This document shows, piece after piece, positions 1 through 5,492 of a stretch of 8,459 nt of DNA (positions within the stretch are counted from its first letter, which is position 1; every line of letters begins with the position of its first letter). The position numbers and the translations under genes were made by a program. The DNA is taken from NCBI GenBank assembly GCA_026387995.1, contig JAPLKQ010000187.1, positions 1-8,459 on the forward strand, read 5' to 3'. The notes under the pieces were generated by a model. The model was not told where the DNA came from, searched no databases, and saw only the letters and a program-made list of their open reading frames with translations. Source of the DNA: Bacillota bacterium. Its GTDB lineage: Bacteria; Bacillota_I; Bacilli_A; RFN20; CAG-826.

Positions 1-459
1 ACAATGTGCTTCGTCAATAATAAACATGCCTAAATTTATGCCGCTGAGGTGCTCTCGTATAACATTGAATAAACTTTCTGGAGTCGTAAATAGTATATCA
101 ATTCGATTTTGTTTCATCCGCTCGATGATTTCACCATGGGATTCTCTATTGCTCGAATAGATAGCCTCACATTTAAGCCCCATTTTTTCGGCAGCTTCTA
201 TCTGATTTTCGATGAGGACTAATAAAGGTGAAATAACAATGCTAATGCCTTTTCCTTTATTTCTGTTGATTTTTGTACTGATGAAATAGACAAACGATTT
301 ACCCCATCCCGTTTTTTGAACGACAAGAGATCTTTTATTAGTAAAGACAGCCTCTATTGCTTCATACTGTCCCTCTCTAAATTGGGCATTAGGGTTTCTT
401 AGGGCTTGTTGTAAATAAGTTATCGATTGCTTGTAGATTTCATTGTTTTTTATGATCAT
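1..459 (-). CDS. RecQ-family ATP-dependent DNA helicase, N-terminal part (runs off left edge)
   Basis: Reading the minus strand from 459 to 1 gives an uninterrupted frame with the ordered motifs of a RecQ-type superfamily 2 helicase. FREGQYEAIEAV (residues about 25-36) is the motif 0 region, LVVQKTGWGKS (about 44-54) is Walker A, ISPLLVLIENQ is motif Ia, FTTPESL is motif Ib, and IIDEAHC at the window edge is the DEAH Walker B box. The family unwinds DNA with ATP in repair and recombination. The variant QKTGWGKS (rather than the TGxGKS of E. coli RecQ) recalls longer accessory-type RecQ proteins. The ATG at 457-459 gives about 24 residues before motif 0, normal for the family, but no Shine-Dalgarno precedes it. 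The frame stays open upstream to a TAA at 571-573 with sensible residues and only a TTG (553-555) as an alternative start, so the 5' end is uncertain. Most of the gene, including the second RecA lobe, lies outside the window. Confidence 0.85.
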   Translation of the reverse strand, partial: MIIKNNEIYKQSITYLQQALRNPNAQFREGQYEAIEAVFTNKRSLVVQKTGWGKSFVYFISTKINRNKGKGISIVISPLLVLIENQIEAAEKMGLKCEAIYSSNRESHGEIIERMKQNRIDILFTTPESLFNVIREHLSGINLGMFIIDEAHC

Positions 460-823
460 AGTGTATGAGTTGATAAATTCCTTTCTTAAGAAATCATCTG
501 GCTTTGATACCCAACGAAATGTGGCTACTAAAGCCGATTTCTTCTTAGAAAACAATACATTTGTACAAAATTATGTTTGCGTGTTATCTGTAATTTAACT
601 TAACTTAAATATAGCGGGATTGGAGGTAAAAATCACTATGAATATGCTGTTTATGCTATTTTTGTCTGTTTCATTATTGATGAAAAAACACCAAACAAAC
701 CAAACTGATTCGTGTTCTTTAACGACGGTACGGCAAAAAAACGAGCATAAGTTTGTTTACCTGAGATTAGGATGTAATAACTTGGAAATGAAAGGAAAAC
801 TGTCAAGAATATCAACCTTGAAC
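460..823. other. Gene-poor spacer between RecQ-like helicase and SDR gene
   Basis: About 360 bases with no confidently called gene. Positions 460-570 continue the helicase frame without a convincing start and could be its true N-terminus or a decayed upstream part. Short direct repeats of TTAACT/TAACTT lie at about 595-607. A GGAGG at 622-626 precedes a doubtful small ORF on the plus strand. I see no hairpin with a T-run that would terminate the minus-strand SDR gene ending at 824, and no RNA gene. Confidence 0.5.
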
Positions 824-862
824 TTATTTTCCGTACATCACGAAAAGAATTGTGTTGACTAA
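638..862 (+). CDS. Doubtful small ORF with hydrophobic N-terminus
   Basis: A 74-codon ORF starting at the ATG at 638, preceded by GGAGG (622-626) at a slightly long spacing of 11 bases. The predicted peptide begins with a hydrophobic stretch (MNMLFMLFLSVSLLM) followed by KK and a polar, cysteine-containing remainder, a pattern compatible with a short membrane or secreted peptide. I recognise no family. Against it: the residue composition of the second half looks random, no promoter is clear, and the last 39 bases are antisense to the end of the SDR gene. It may simply be chance open frame behind a chance SD. Confidence 0.2.
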   Translation: MNMLFMLFLSVSLLMKKHQTNQTDSCSLTTVRQKNEHKFVYLRLGCNNLEMKGKLSRISTLNLFSVHHEKNCVD

Positions 863-1615
863 ACGCGATGGCAAAAGTCTTTTTAGGAAGACGAATAATT
901 TATATTTGAAACCAACCGTAACCGCAACAGGAGGGTGCTTTTTCTTTAATAGCCGCGCGCAAACTTTCGCAACCGTAATCGGGTCTTTTCCATGCTCTTC
1001 ATCGTGCTCCATCATCTTGACTGATTTTTCAAGCCGTTTGGCATAACCCGGATCCGTGGTCTGCTGCTTTTCTCTTGCCGCAGTAAACCCCGTCTTGGTG
1101 TCTCCAAGCACGGTAACGACGCGCACACCAAAGGGTTTCAGTTCCATCCGTAGTCCCTCTGAAAAAGTTGAAACAGCAACTTTTGTCATCGAATAAAAAG
1201 TTTGGAAGGGAATCGTAAGGACTCCGGCGACTGATCCAATGTTGATAATCATGCCTTTGGTTTCCCGTAATGCAGGAATCAAGGCCTTAGTTAAAGCAAA
1301 TGTGCCATAGACATTCACATCAAATATTTTTTGGAATTCTTCTTTAGAAGTATATTCAACCGCACCACTGATGCCCATGCCGGCACAGTTAATAAGCGCA
1401 TCTACTCTTTTTTCTTTTTCTAAGATCGTCGCCACCGCTTGGTGAATAGCAGCATCATCCGTCACGTCCGTAGAGATAAAAGAAAACTCATGCTTTCCTT
1501 GAGGCGTTCTTCTGGCCAATCCATAAACAACATAACCCTTTTGGGTTAATAAGTTCGCAATCGATAAACCAATGCCGGAGGAAGCTCCGGAGACAACCAC
1601 TACTTTTTTAGCCAT
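824..1615 (-). CDS. Short-chain dehydrogenase/reductase, possible 3-ketosphinganine reductase
   Basis: A 263-residue classical SDR. Seen directly: the cofactor glycine motif SGASSGIG (residues 9-16), an Arg pair after strand beta-2 (LARR, 34-37 region) that favours NADP(H), the NxAG motif NCAG (77-80), N101, and the catalytic Ser128, Tyr141 and Lys145 in YSMTK. The last about 35 residues (KYKLFVFLKRLLPSRLVNTI region) are basic and hydrophobic and probably bind the membrane, suggesting a lipid substrate. The ATG at 1613-1615 is preferred over the upstream in-frame ATG at 1651 because it places the Rossmann strand at the N-terminus. It overlaps the stop of the upstream synthase gene by 8 bases and has no strong SD of its own, so translation is probably coupled. 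Inference from context: it reduces the 3-keto product of the neighbouring serine palmitoyltransferase-like enzyme. Many related Gram-positive SDRs have no known substrate, so the specific role is unproven. Confidence 0.9.
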   Translation of the reverse strand: MAKKVVVVSGASSGIGLSIANLLTQKGYVVYGLARRTPQGKHEFSFISTDVTDDAAIHQAVATILEKEKRVDALINCAGMGISGAVEYTSKEEFQKIFDVNVYGTFALTKALIPALRETKGMIINIGSVAGVLTIPFQTFYSMTKVAVSTFSEGLRMELKPFGVRVVTVLGDTKTGFTAAREKQQTTDPGYAKRLEKSVKMMEHDEEHGKDPITVAKVCARLLKKKHPPVAVTVGFKYKLFVFLKRLLPSRLVNTILFVMYGK

Positions 1616-2831
1616 GATGTTTGGCCAGCAAAGCCCTGACTTCGGTCTCATCCGTCGGGAGATGATTTAACACATCGCCAATGATGGCTACCGCTTCATC
1701 AATTTGGGCTTTTGTATGTGTAGCCATATAGCTCGTTCTAATCAAGCATTGGCCTTCTGGGGCGGCAGGAGGTAAAACCGAGTTGACATAGACCCCACGT
1801 TCAAATAAGAGCTTACAGGCCACTAAAGTGCGTAATTCTCCATAAGTATAGATCGGGATGATAGGAACAATAGACTTATGGACAATCGGTAACCCATTAT
1901 GTTCAAACTTCTGCCGAGCGTATTCCGCGATGGCTAAAAGAGCTTGGACACGTTCCGGTTCTTTCTCCAAGATGTGGAGCGCTTCTAACGCGCAGGCGGC
2001 ATTCGCCGGCGTGAGCGCTGCGCTAAAGATAAAGGGACGAGATTTATGTCGGATATAGTCAATCACTTTATGGTCTGCGGCCATATAGCCACCAATGCTG
2101 GCAAGAGACTTAGAAAAAGTACCCATGATGATGTCGACTTCTTTTTCTAAACCAAAGTATTCAGCAGTGCCTCTACCGTGAGCACCGAGCACGCCTAAGG
2201 CGTGGGCATCATCGACCATGACGCGGGCACCATATTGTTTCGCTAGTCTTACGATCTCCGGCAAGTTACAAATATCGCCGCTCATCGAGAAGACGCCGTC
2301 GGTGATAATAAGACGTCCTTTATTAGGACTCGCTTTCTGTAAGAGTTCTTCTAATTGTTTCATGTCGTTATGGTCATAACGGACCATGGTCGCATAACTG
2401 AGTTTAGCCCCATCATAAATGGACGCATGGTTTTCACGGTCACTGAAGATAATGTCATCATGGCCGGCGATGCCGGAAATAATGCCTAAGTTCGTTTGGA
2501 AACCCGTCGAGAAAGTAACTACTGCTTCTTTTTGTAAGAAGGCGGCTAGTTCTTTTTCTAACGTCATATGTAAGGTGGTCGTTCCATTCAGGAAACGGGA
2601 ACCCGATACGCCGGAGCCAAACTCCTCAAGAGCTTTGACGCCTGCTTTAATGACGCGAGGATCACCCGTAAGACCTAAGTAACTATTGGAGCCAATCATA
2701 ATCTCACGACGGCCTTCCATCATGACTTCCGGGCCTTGCTTGGTTTCTAAGGCATGAAAGTAAGGATAGATGCCTAAAGAGCGGGCATCATCGGCAGTCG
2801 TGTAATCAGAACATTTCTTAAAAATATCCAC
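1608..2831 (-). CDS. Alpha-oxoamine synthase, probable serine palmitoyltransferase
   Basis: A 407-residue fold-type I PLP enzyme of the alpha-oxoamine synthase family (serine palmitoyltransferase, KAPA synthase BioF, 2-amino-3-ketobutyrate ligase, 5-aminolevulinate synthase). These enzymes condense an amino acid with an acyl thioester and release CO2. Visible residues: GSGVSGSRFLNG (72-83), His135 that stacks on PLP, VDDAHALG (206-213) with the Asp and His that hold PLP, and TFSKSLASIGGY (238-249) with Schiff-base Lys241. Blocks such as IGSNSYLGLTGDPRVI, VFSMSGD and IIMGTFSKSLASIGG recall Bacteroides-type serine palmitoyltransferase more than BioF, from memory of those sequences. No biotin genes are nearby, and an SDR follows with an 8-base overlap, the order expected for sphinganine synthesis. 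The start is GTG (2829-2831) behind TAGGAG (about 2840-2845) at 8-base spacing. KAPA synthase or another oxoamine synthase remains possible. Confidence 0.9.
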   Translation of the reverse strand: MDIFKKCSDYTTADDARSLGIYPYFHALETKQGPEVMMEGRREIMIGSNSYLGLTGDPRVIKAGVKALEEFGSGVSGSRFLNGTTTLHMTLEKELAAFLQKEAVVTFSTGFQTNLGIISGIAGHDDIIFSDRENHASIYDGAKLSYATMVRYDHNDMKQLEELLQKASPNKGRLIITDGVFSMSGDICNLPEIVRLAKQYGARVMVDDAHALGVLGAHGRGTAEYFGLEKEVDIIMGTFSKSLASIGGYMAADHKVIDYIRHKSRPFIFSAALTPANAACALEALHILEKEPERVQALLAIAEYARQKFEHNGLPIVHKSIVPIIPIYTYGELRTLVACKLLFERGVYVNSVLPPAAPEGQCLIRTSYMATHTKAQIDEAVAIIGDVLNHLPTDETEVRALLAKHHG

Positions 2832-2865
2832 GGGTTTTTCTCCTACGGCCGTTCAGACCGTTTAC

Positions 2866-2932
2866 TATGTAAAGTAATCATTTTGTGACGTCAAATATGT
2901 GTCTATTATAACAAACTATAAAATAAAGTCGA
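2866..2932 (-). promoter_or_regulatory. Promoter region of the synthase-SDR operon
   Basis: On the minus strand a consensus -10 TATAAT (2905-2910) has a TCGACT -35-like box (2927-2932) 16 bases upstream. A second, weaker candidate is TTGACG (2889-2894) with TACATA (2866-2871) at 17 bases. The leader holds a perfect TGACGTCA palindrome (2886-2893) and an inverted repeat TTACT-N6-AGTAA (2862-2877), both placed where a repressor could act. The binding protein, if any, is unknown. Confidence 0.6.
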
Positions 2933-2936
2933 GGAC

Positions 2937-2970
2937 AAAAAAGAGTGGGAAGTTGATGCCCGCTCTTTTT
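2937..2970 (-). terminator. Rho-independent terminator after the XRE-ImmA-PIN operon
   Basis: Arms AAAAAAGAGTGGG and CCCGCTCTTTTT pair over about 12 bases with one G-T wobble, around a 9-base loop. On the minus strand the hairpin is followed by TTTTTTG. It lies 34 bases past the PIN-like gene stop and just upstream of the next operon's promoter, so it insulates the two. The A-run on the other side makes it potentially bidirectional. Confidence 0.85.
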
Positions 2971-3003
2971 CATAAAAAGGTAATGCGCCTTATCAATGAT
3001 TAT

Positions 3004-3558
3004 TTAGACATGTTTAATGCTATTTTCGATTGATTCTTTGAATGTCTTAAATGGCAATGTTCGGTGGCAAGCAAGCATTTTTTGCCATATTTTTTCTCCC
3101 ATATTTTCATTAATAATACCCTGTCGAAGGGCCTCGAGCAAAATAACCTCGGTAGTTATGTGGGTTATTGAATATTTGCGTACATAGAAAAGAATGTCTC
3201 GTAAATTGTTACTCGCCAATAAGCTTCCCGGATTATGCTTGACATGAACGATAGCGGCGGCTTCGCCAGCTCCGATAATTTTTCCACCATCGCCGCGATT
3301 AGTCAACGTTAAATACTCGAGATATTCGGGAGAGTCCAAAGTAAAACTGCCAGCTAGAACCACATCCTTGTTGGTTAATGCTAAATAATAACTATTTCGA
3401 AGAGACTCGAGACCACCGGCGGCAGGATTGATAATTTCAAGGTGAACAGCGTTGGGAACGAATATCGTTGAATCGGGATAGACTTTTTTGATTAAATCCG
3501 AATGATGCGTACGGACAAAAGAACAAAGACAGTCCGTGTCGATATAAATATCACTCAT
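3004..3558 (-). CDS. PIN-like domain protein, probable toxin/nuclease of an XRE-ImmA-PIN operon
   Basis: A 184-residue protein with a PIN-like layout, a fold used by Mg-dependent RNases including VapC toxins. Seen: an N-terminal strand with acidic residues (IYIDTDCL, D7/D9), E41 in VPNAVHLEII, the typical GAGEAAAI helix start (E99), and LLASNNLRDI (113-122) where PIN proteins usually have a T/S-D-D signature. Here Asn117-Asn118 replace the aspartates, with D121 nearby. Nuclease activity may therefore be altered or absent, or the metal site may be completed differently. The ATG at 3556-3558 overlaps the stop of the metallopeptidase gene (TGA at 3551-3553) by 8 bases (ATGAGTGA), so translation is probably coupled. 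An upstream in-frame ATG at 3621 would add residues deep inside the neighbouring gene and is rejected. Last gene of the operon, before a strong terminator. Confidence 0.75.
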   Translation of the reverse strand: MSDIYIDTDCLCSFVRTHHSDLIKKVYPDSTIFVPNAVHLEIINPAAGGLESLRNSYYLALTNKDVVLAGSFTLDSPEYLEYLTLTNRGDGGKIIGAGEAAAIVHVKHNPGSLLASNNLRDILFYVRKYSITHITTEVILLEALRQGIINENMGEKIWQKMLACHRTLPFKTFKESIENSIKHV

Positions 3559-4291
3559 AATTTTCTTTCTCTTCTCCGAAAACGATATCGGCTCGGCCAG
3601 CATCGAGAAGCAGTTCTTCATATTTCGCTTTTGAGATTAAGTCCTTATCCAAAAGAGCTTCGCAGAGTCTTATATATTCGCCAAGGGTAGTTTTCTTTTC
3701 TCCTTCTTCGGGAACATAGAGTTTATCGCTATATCCGTTTTTTTTGGCATTGATGATGATATTTACAGTAAAAGGCACCATTTCTTCCTCGGAAATCCGT
3801 TTATCACTCTTCAACCTAATGAGAAGTGTTTTTCGGCTAACTTGAAAATAATTTTCCATTGCAAGAATTGATGTTAATTCTATTTTGTCGTCACATTTTT
3901 CTTTTATGAACTTTCGAAGAGCAAATTTCGGCATAAGAAAGTAAGAGGCAAAATGGTTTGCGTTTGATTCCTCGTCTGATACGTCAACAAATGATTTATT
4001 ACAAACGATAAAGGCTTCTTTCGAAAAATAATAGTGGTAAAGTTCGTGAGCGAGCGTAAACCTTTTTCGGCCATAACTCATCGTTGAATTAATCTCAATA
4101 ATGCAACTAGAAGAGTTGCCTTTAATACAGATACCGCTAATATTTTCAGACAAGGGCCTTTCAACAATAGTAATGTTTTTTATTTTTAAGCATTCGGCAA
4201 AAATGTCAATGGGCAAATCGAGGGATAGTTCCAACTGATTGCGAATGTCTTCGGATTTATTGATAATCTCTTCATTACTCAGCTTTGCCAT
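3551..4291 (-). CDS. ImmA/IrrE-family zinc metallopeptidase
   Basis: A 246-residue protein with the ImmA/IrrE (COG2856) signature: FTLAHELYHYYF carries HExxH (H82, E83, H86), and DEESNANHFASYFLMP (106-121) supplies the third zinc ligand, most likely E108, followed by the characteristic FAxxxLMP helix. Family members cleave XRE-type repressors or DdrO-like regulators upon stress or mobile-element induction. The likely substrate is the XRE protein encoded immediately upstream, with a 17-base overlap. The C-terminal third (from about residue 155) is family-variable, with charged helices, and might sense a signal or bind the PIN-like partner. ATG at 4289-4291. Only a weak purine-rich SD (AAAGAGA) precedes it, consistent with coupling. 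Base composition is visibly more AT-rich than the neighbouring synthase and membrane-protein genes. Confidence 0.92.
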   Translation of the reverse strand: MAKLSNEEIINKSEDIRNQLELSLDLPIDIFAECLKIKNITIVERPLSENISGICIKGNSSSCIIEINSTMSYGRKRFTLAHELYHYYFSKEAFIVCNKSFVDVSDEESNANHFASYFLMPKFALRKFIKEKCDDKIELTSILAMENYFQVSRKTLLIRLKSDKRISEEEMVPFTVNIIINAKKNGYSDKLYVPEEGEKKTTLGEYIRLCEALLDKDLISKAKYEELLLDAGRADIVFGEEKENYE

Positions 4292-4610
4292 ACAAAATCT
4301 CTTTCATGAAGTTAAGGTTGGCATAGAGCTTATTAAGCTCGCCAATAGCCTGAATGTCGTCTTTTTCCAAAGCAGAGGCACGGAAATTAATTCTTGTTGG
4401 TTCATAAATTTTGCCCATCAAAAAATCATTCATGGAATAACTGAGCAATCCGCACAACTTTTCAAATTGGTCGGTCGAGATTTTGCGCTCTTGTTTTTTC
4501 CACTTAGAAATGAGAGATTGATCGCACTCTAAATAAGTTGCGATTTGCTCCTGTGAAAAGGGTGCTTTTGTCAATAAATCAAAAAGTAATTTTGCGGTTT
4601 CCATTTTCAT
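4275..4610 (-). CDS. XRE-family HTH regulator, probable antitoxin/repressor
   Basis: A 111-residue protein. Residues about 16-50 form a Cro/CI-type helix-turn-helix (FSQEQIATYLECDQSLISKW), and the C-terminal part (residues about 73-108) is a helical tail of the sort seen in XRE proteins paired with ImmA-type peptidases. Probable role: represses its own operon and is cut or neutralised when ImmA is activated, releasing the PIN-like product. The start at 4608-4610 is chosen because AAGGAG (4617-4622) sits 6-7 bases upstream. The longer in-frame ATG at 4632-4634 lies inside the -10 box. First gene of the three-gene overlapping operon. Confidence 0.9.
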   Translation of the reverse strand: MKMETAKLLFDLLTKAPFSQEQIATYLECDQSLISKWKKQERKISTDQFEKLCGLLSYSMNDFLMGKIYEPTRINFRASALEKDDIQAIGELNKLYANLNFMKEILYGKAE

Positions 4611-4632
4611 CACACTCTCCTTGTGTAAATAC

Positions 4633-4638
4633 ATTATA
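4633..4638 (-). promoter_or_regulatory. -10 box of the XRE-ImmA-PIN operon
   Basis: Consensus TATAAT on the minus strand, 11 bases before the AAGGAG of the XRE gene, giving a very short leader. No convincing -35 box is found at 16-18 bases (TAGATT at 17), so the promoter may be weak or activated. An imperfect palindrome ACAATGCAATTATAATGT (4631-4648) covers the -10, a natural place for autorepression. Confidence 0.55.
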
Positions 4639-4644
4639 ATTGCA

Positions 4645-4791
4645 TTGTCATATAAAATCTACTGTGGCAATAAAAAAATATGACAAAACAAAGAATTGCT
4701 TTTATTTATCGTACTTATTTCGTAGATATTTTCCTTTGAAAAAAATTCAAAAACGACAAACATTTTACCTTGTCATGAGCTCTGGCGACAA
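4645..4791. promoter_or_regulatory. Cluster of TTGTCA/TGACAA half-sites, candidate XRE operator array
   Basis: Upstream of the XRE promoter the hexamer TTGTCA or its complement recurs: TTGTCA 4645-4650, TGGCAA 4665-4670 (one change), TGACAA 4681-4686, CGACAA 4754-4759 (one change), TTGTCA 4770-4775 and CGACAA 4786-4791 (one change). The first and third sit in a perfect 8-base inverted repeat, TTGTCATA (4645-4652) and TATGACAA (4679-4686). The last two form TTGTC-N12-GACAA. The interval between the XRE start and the DUF1643 stop holds no gene. Confidence 0.4.
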
Positions 4792-4811
4792 TAGTCAACA
4801 TTGATTACAGC

Positions 4812-5279
4812 CTATCGAAATGGATGTAATTTAGTTTCAGTTTTGATGTATAGAGGATGTTTGGGTTCCCCAGATTTATTTTTGGCAAGGCAGTATAGGT
4901 TTCGATCTTTAAGTAAAGTAACGACGTGAGCACTCCTATTCATAAAGTTTCCGTGGTTGCCCCAGGCGAGAAGGACAATGGAATCGCCAGTCTCCTCAAG
5001 AAGATATTTATCATTTTCCGGCCCCACCGGATCACATTGGCATTTCATATCCGGAGGTTGGGTAGCGCGGTACGCAAAAAGGTTCAAGACTTTAATACTT
5101 CCGAAGCCGTTATATTGAGCGATATCGATACACCGTGAAATCGTGGGGTCGTTTATCGTTTCATCCGCGGTACTTGGGTTCAGCAAAATATAGACGAGAG
5201 TGGGTTTAGTGGCATCCCATTCACGAGTCAGACAATAACGGTATTTTCGGTCGGCGCTTAGGATAGCGTTTGTTTTCAT
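4812..5279 (-). CDS. DUF1643 family protein
   Basis: A 155-residue protein matching the DUF1643 pattern along its length: LVYILLNPSTADETINDPT (28-46), IKVLNLFAYRAT (62-73), DPVGPEND (83-90), VLLAWGNHG (102-110), LYCLAKNKSGEPKHPLYI (128-145). The molecular function of the family is not established to my knowledge. Members are common in accessory regions and phages. The start at 5277-5279 is chosen because TTTAGGA lies 6-7 bases upstream and the conserved domain begins right after. An upstream in-frame ATG at 5390 would add a Phe/Lys-rich extension unlike the family. Stop is TAG. It stands alone between the XRE operator region and a divergent zinc-ribbon gene. A CATAAT (complement of 5308-5313) is a possible -10. 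Confidence 0.85.
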   Translation of the reverse strand: MKTNAILSADRKYRYCLTREWDATKPTLVYILLNPSTADETINDPTISRCIDIAQYNGFGSIKVLNLFAYRATQPPDMKCQCDPVGPENDKYLLEETGDSIVLLAWGNHGNFMNRSAHVVTLLKDRNLYCLAKNKSGEPKHPLYIKTETKLHPFR

Positions 5280-5409
5280 TTGGGTTCCTAAAGGTTTCTT
5301 TTTATTAATTATGCTAGAACGTTCATTAAAAAGGAAGAAACGAAAAAAACTATTTCCGGATATTTGATACCACCCTATAAAAAACGCCATTTTTACATAC
5401 TAAGTTAAT

Positions 5410-5424
5410 TAACAAGCGTTGTTA
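5410..5424. promoter_or_regulatory. 15-base dyad, possible operator
   Basis: TAACAAGCGTTGTTA is a perfect inverted repeat with 6-base arms around GCG. It lies 18 bases upstream of the -35 box of the zinc-ribbon gene, in the divergent intergenic region with DUF1643. Its size suits a dimeric regulator. No T-run follows, so a terminator is unlikely. Confidence 0.35.
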
Positions 5425-5441
5425 GCGGCTCCCCGAAAAAT

Positions 5442-5470
5442 TTGGAATAAATCAAATTCTCACTTATAAT
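5442..5470 (+). promoter_or_regulatory. Promoter of the zinc-ribbon membrane protein gene
   Basis: TTGGAA (5442-5447) and consensus TATAAT (5465-5470) with 17-base spacing, followed by the SD at 5480-5485. The ATG inside this region at 5469 overlaps the -10 box, which supports the start at 5493. Confidence 0.75.
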
Positions 5471-5492
5471 GAAAAAAACGGAGGATGACAAT

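Noticed and set aside
2419..2682. Plus-strand ORF of 87 codons inside the synthase gene
   Set aside because: Antisense to the most conserved part of the synthase, with no SD or recognisable domain.
3551..3553. TGA considered as a tryptophan codon (Mollicutes code 4)
   Set aside because: The TGA falls in an ATGAGTGA stop-start overlap after a complete ImmA protein. Read-through gives unrelated residues antisense in character, and tryptophans elsewhere are TGG.
4239..4532. Plus-strand ORF of 97 codons antisense to the XRE gene
   Set aside because: Antisense to the HTH gene, no SD, no domain.
5318..5325. GAACGTTC palindrome upstream of DUF1643, considered as a LexA/SOS box
   Set aside because: Gram-positive LexA boxes have GAAC and GTTC separated by four bases. 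Here they abut, so the match fails.
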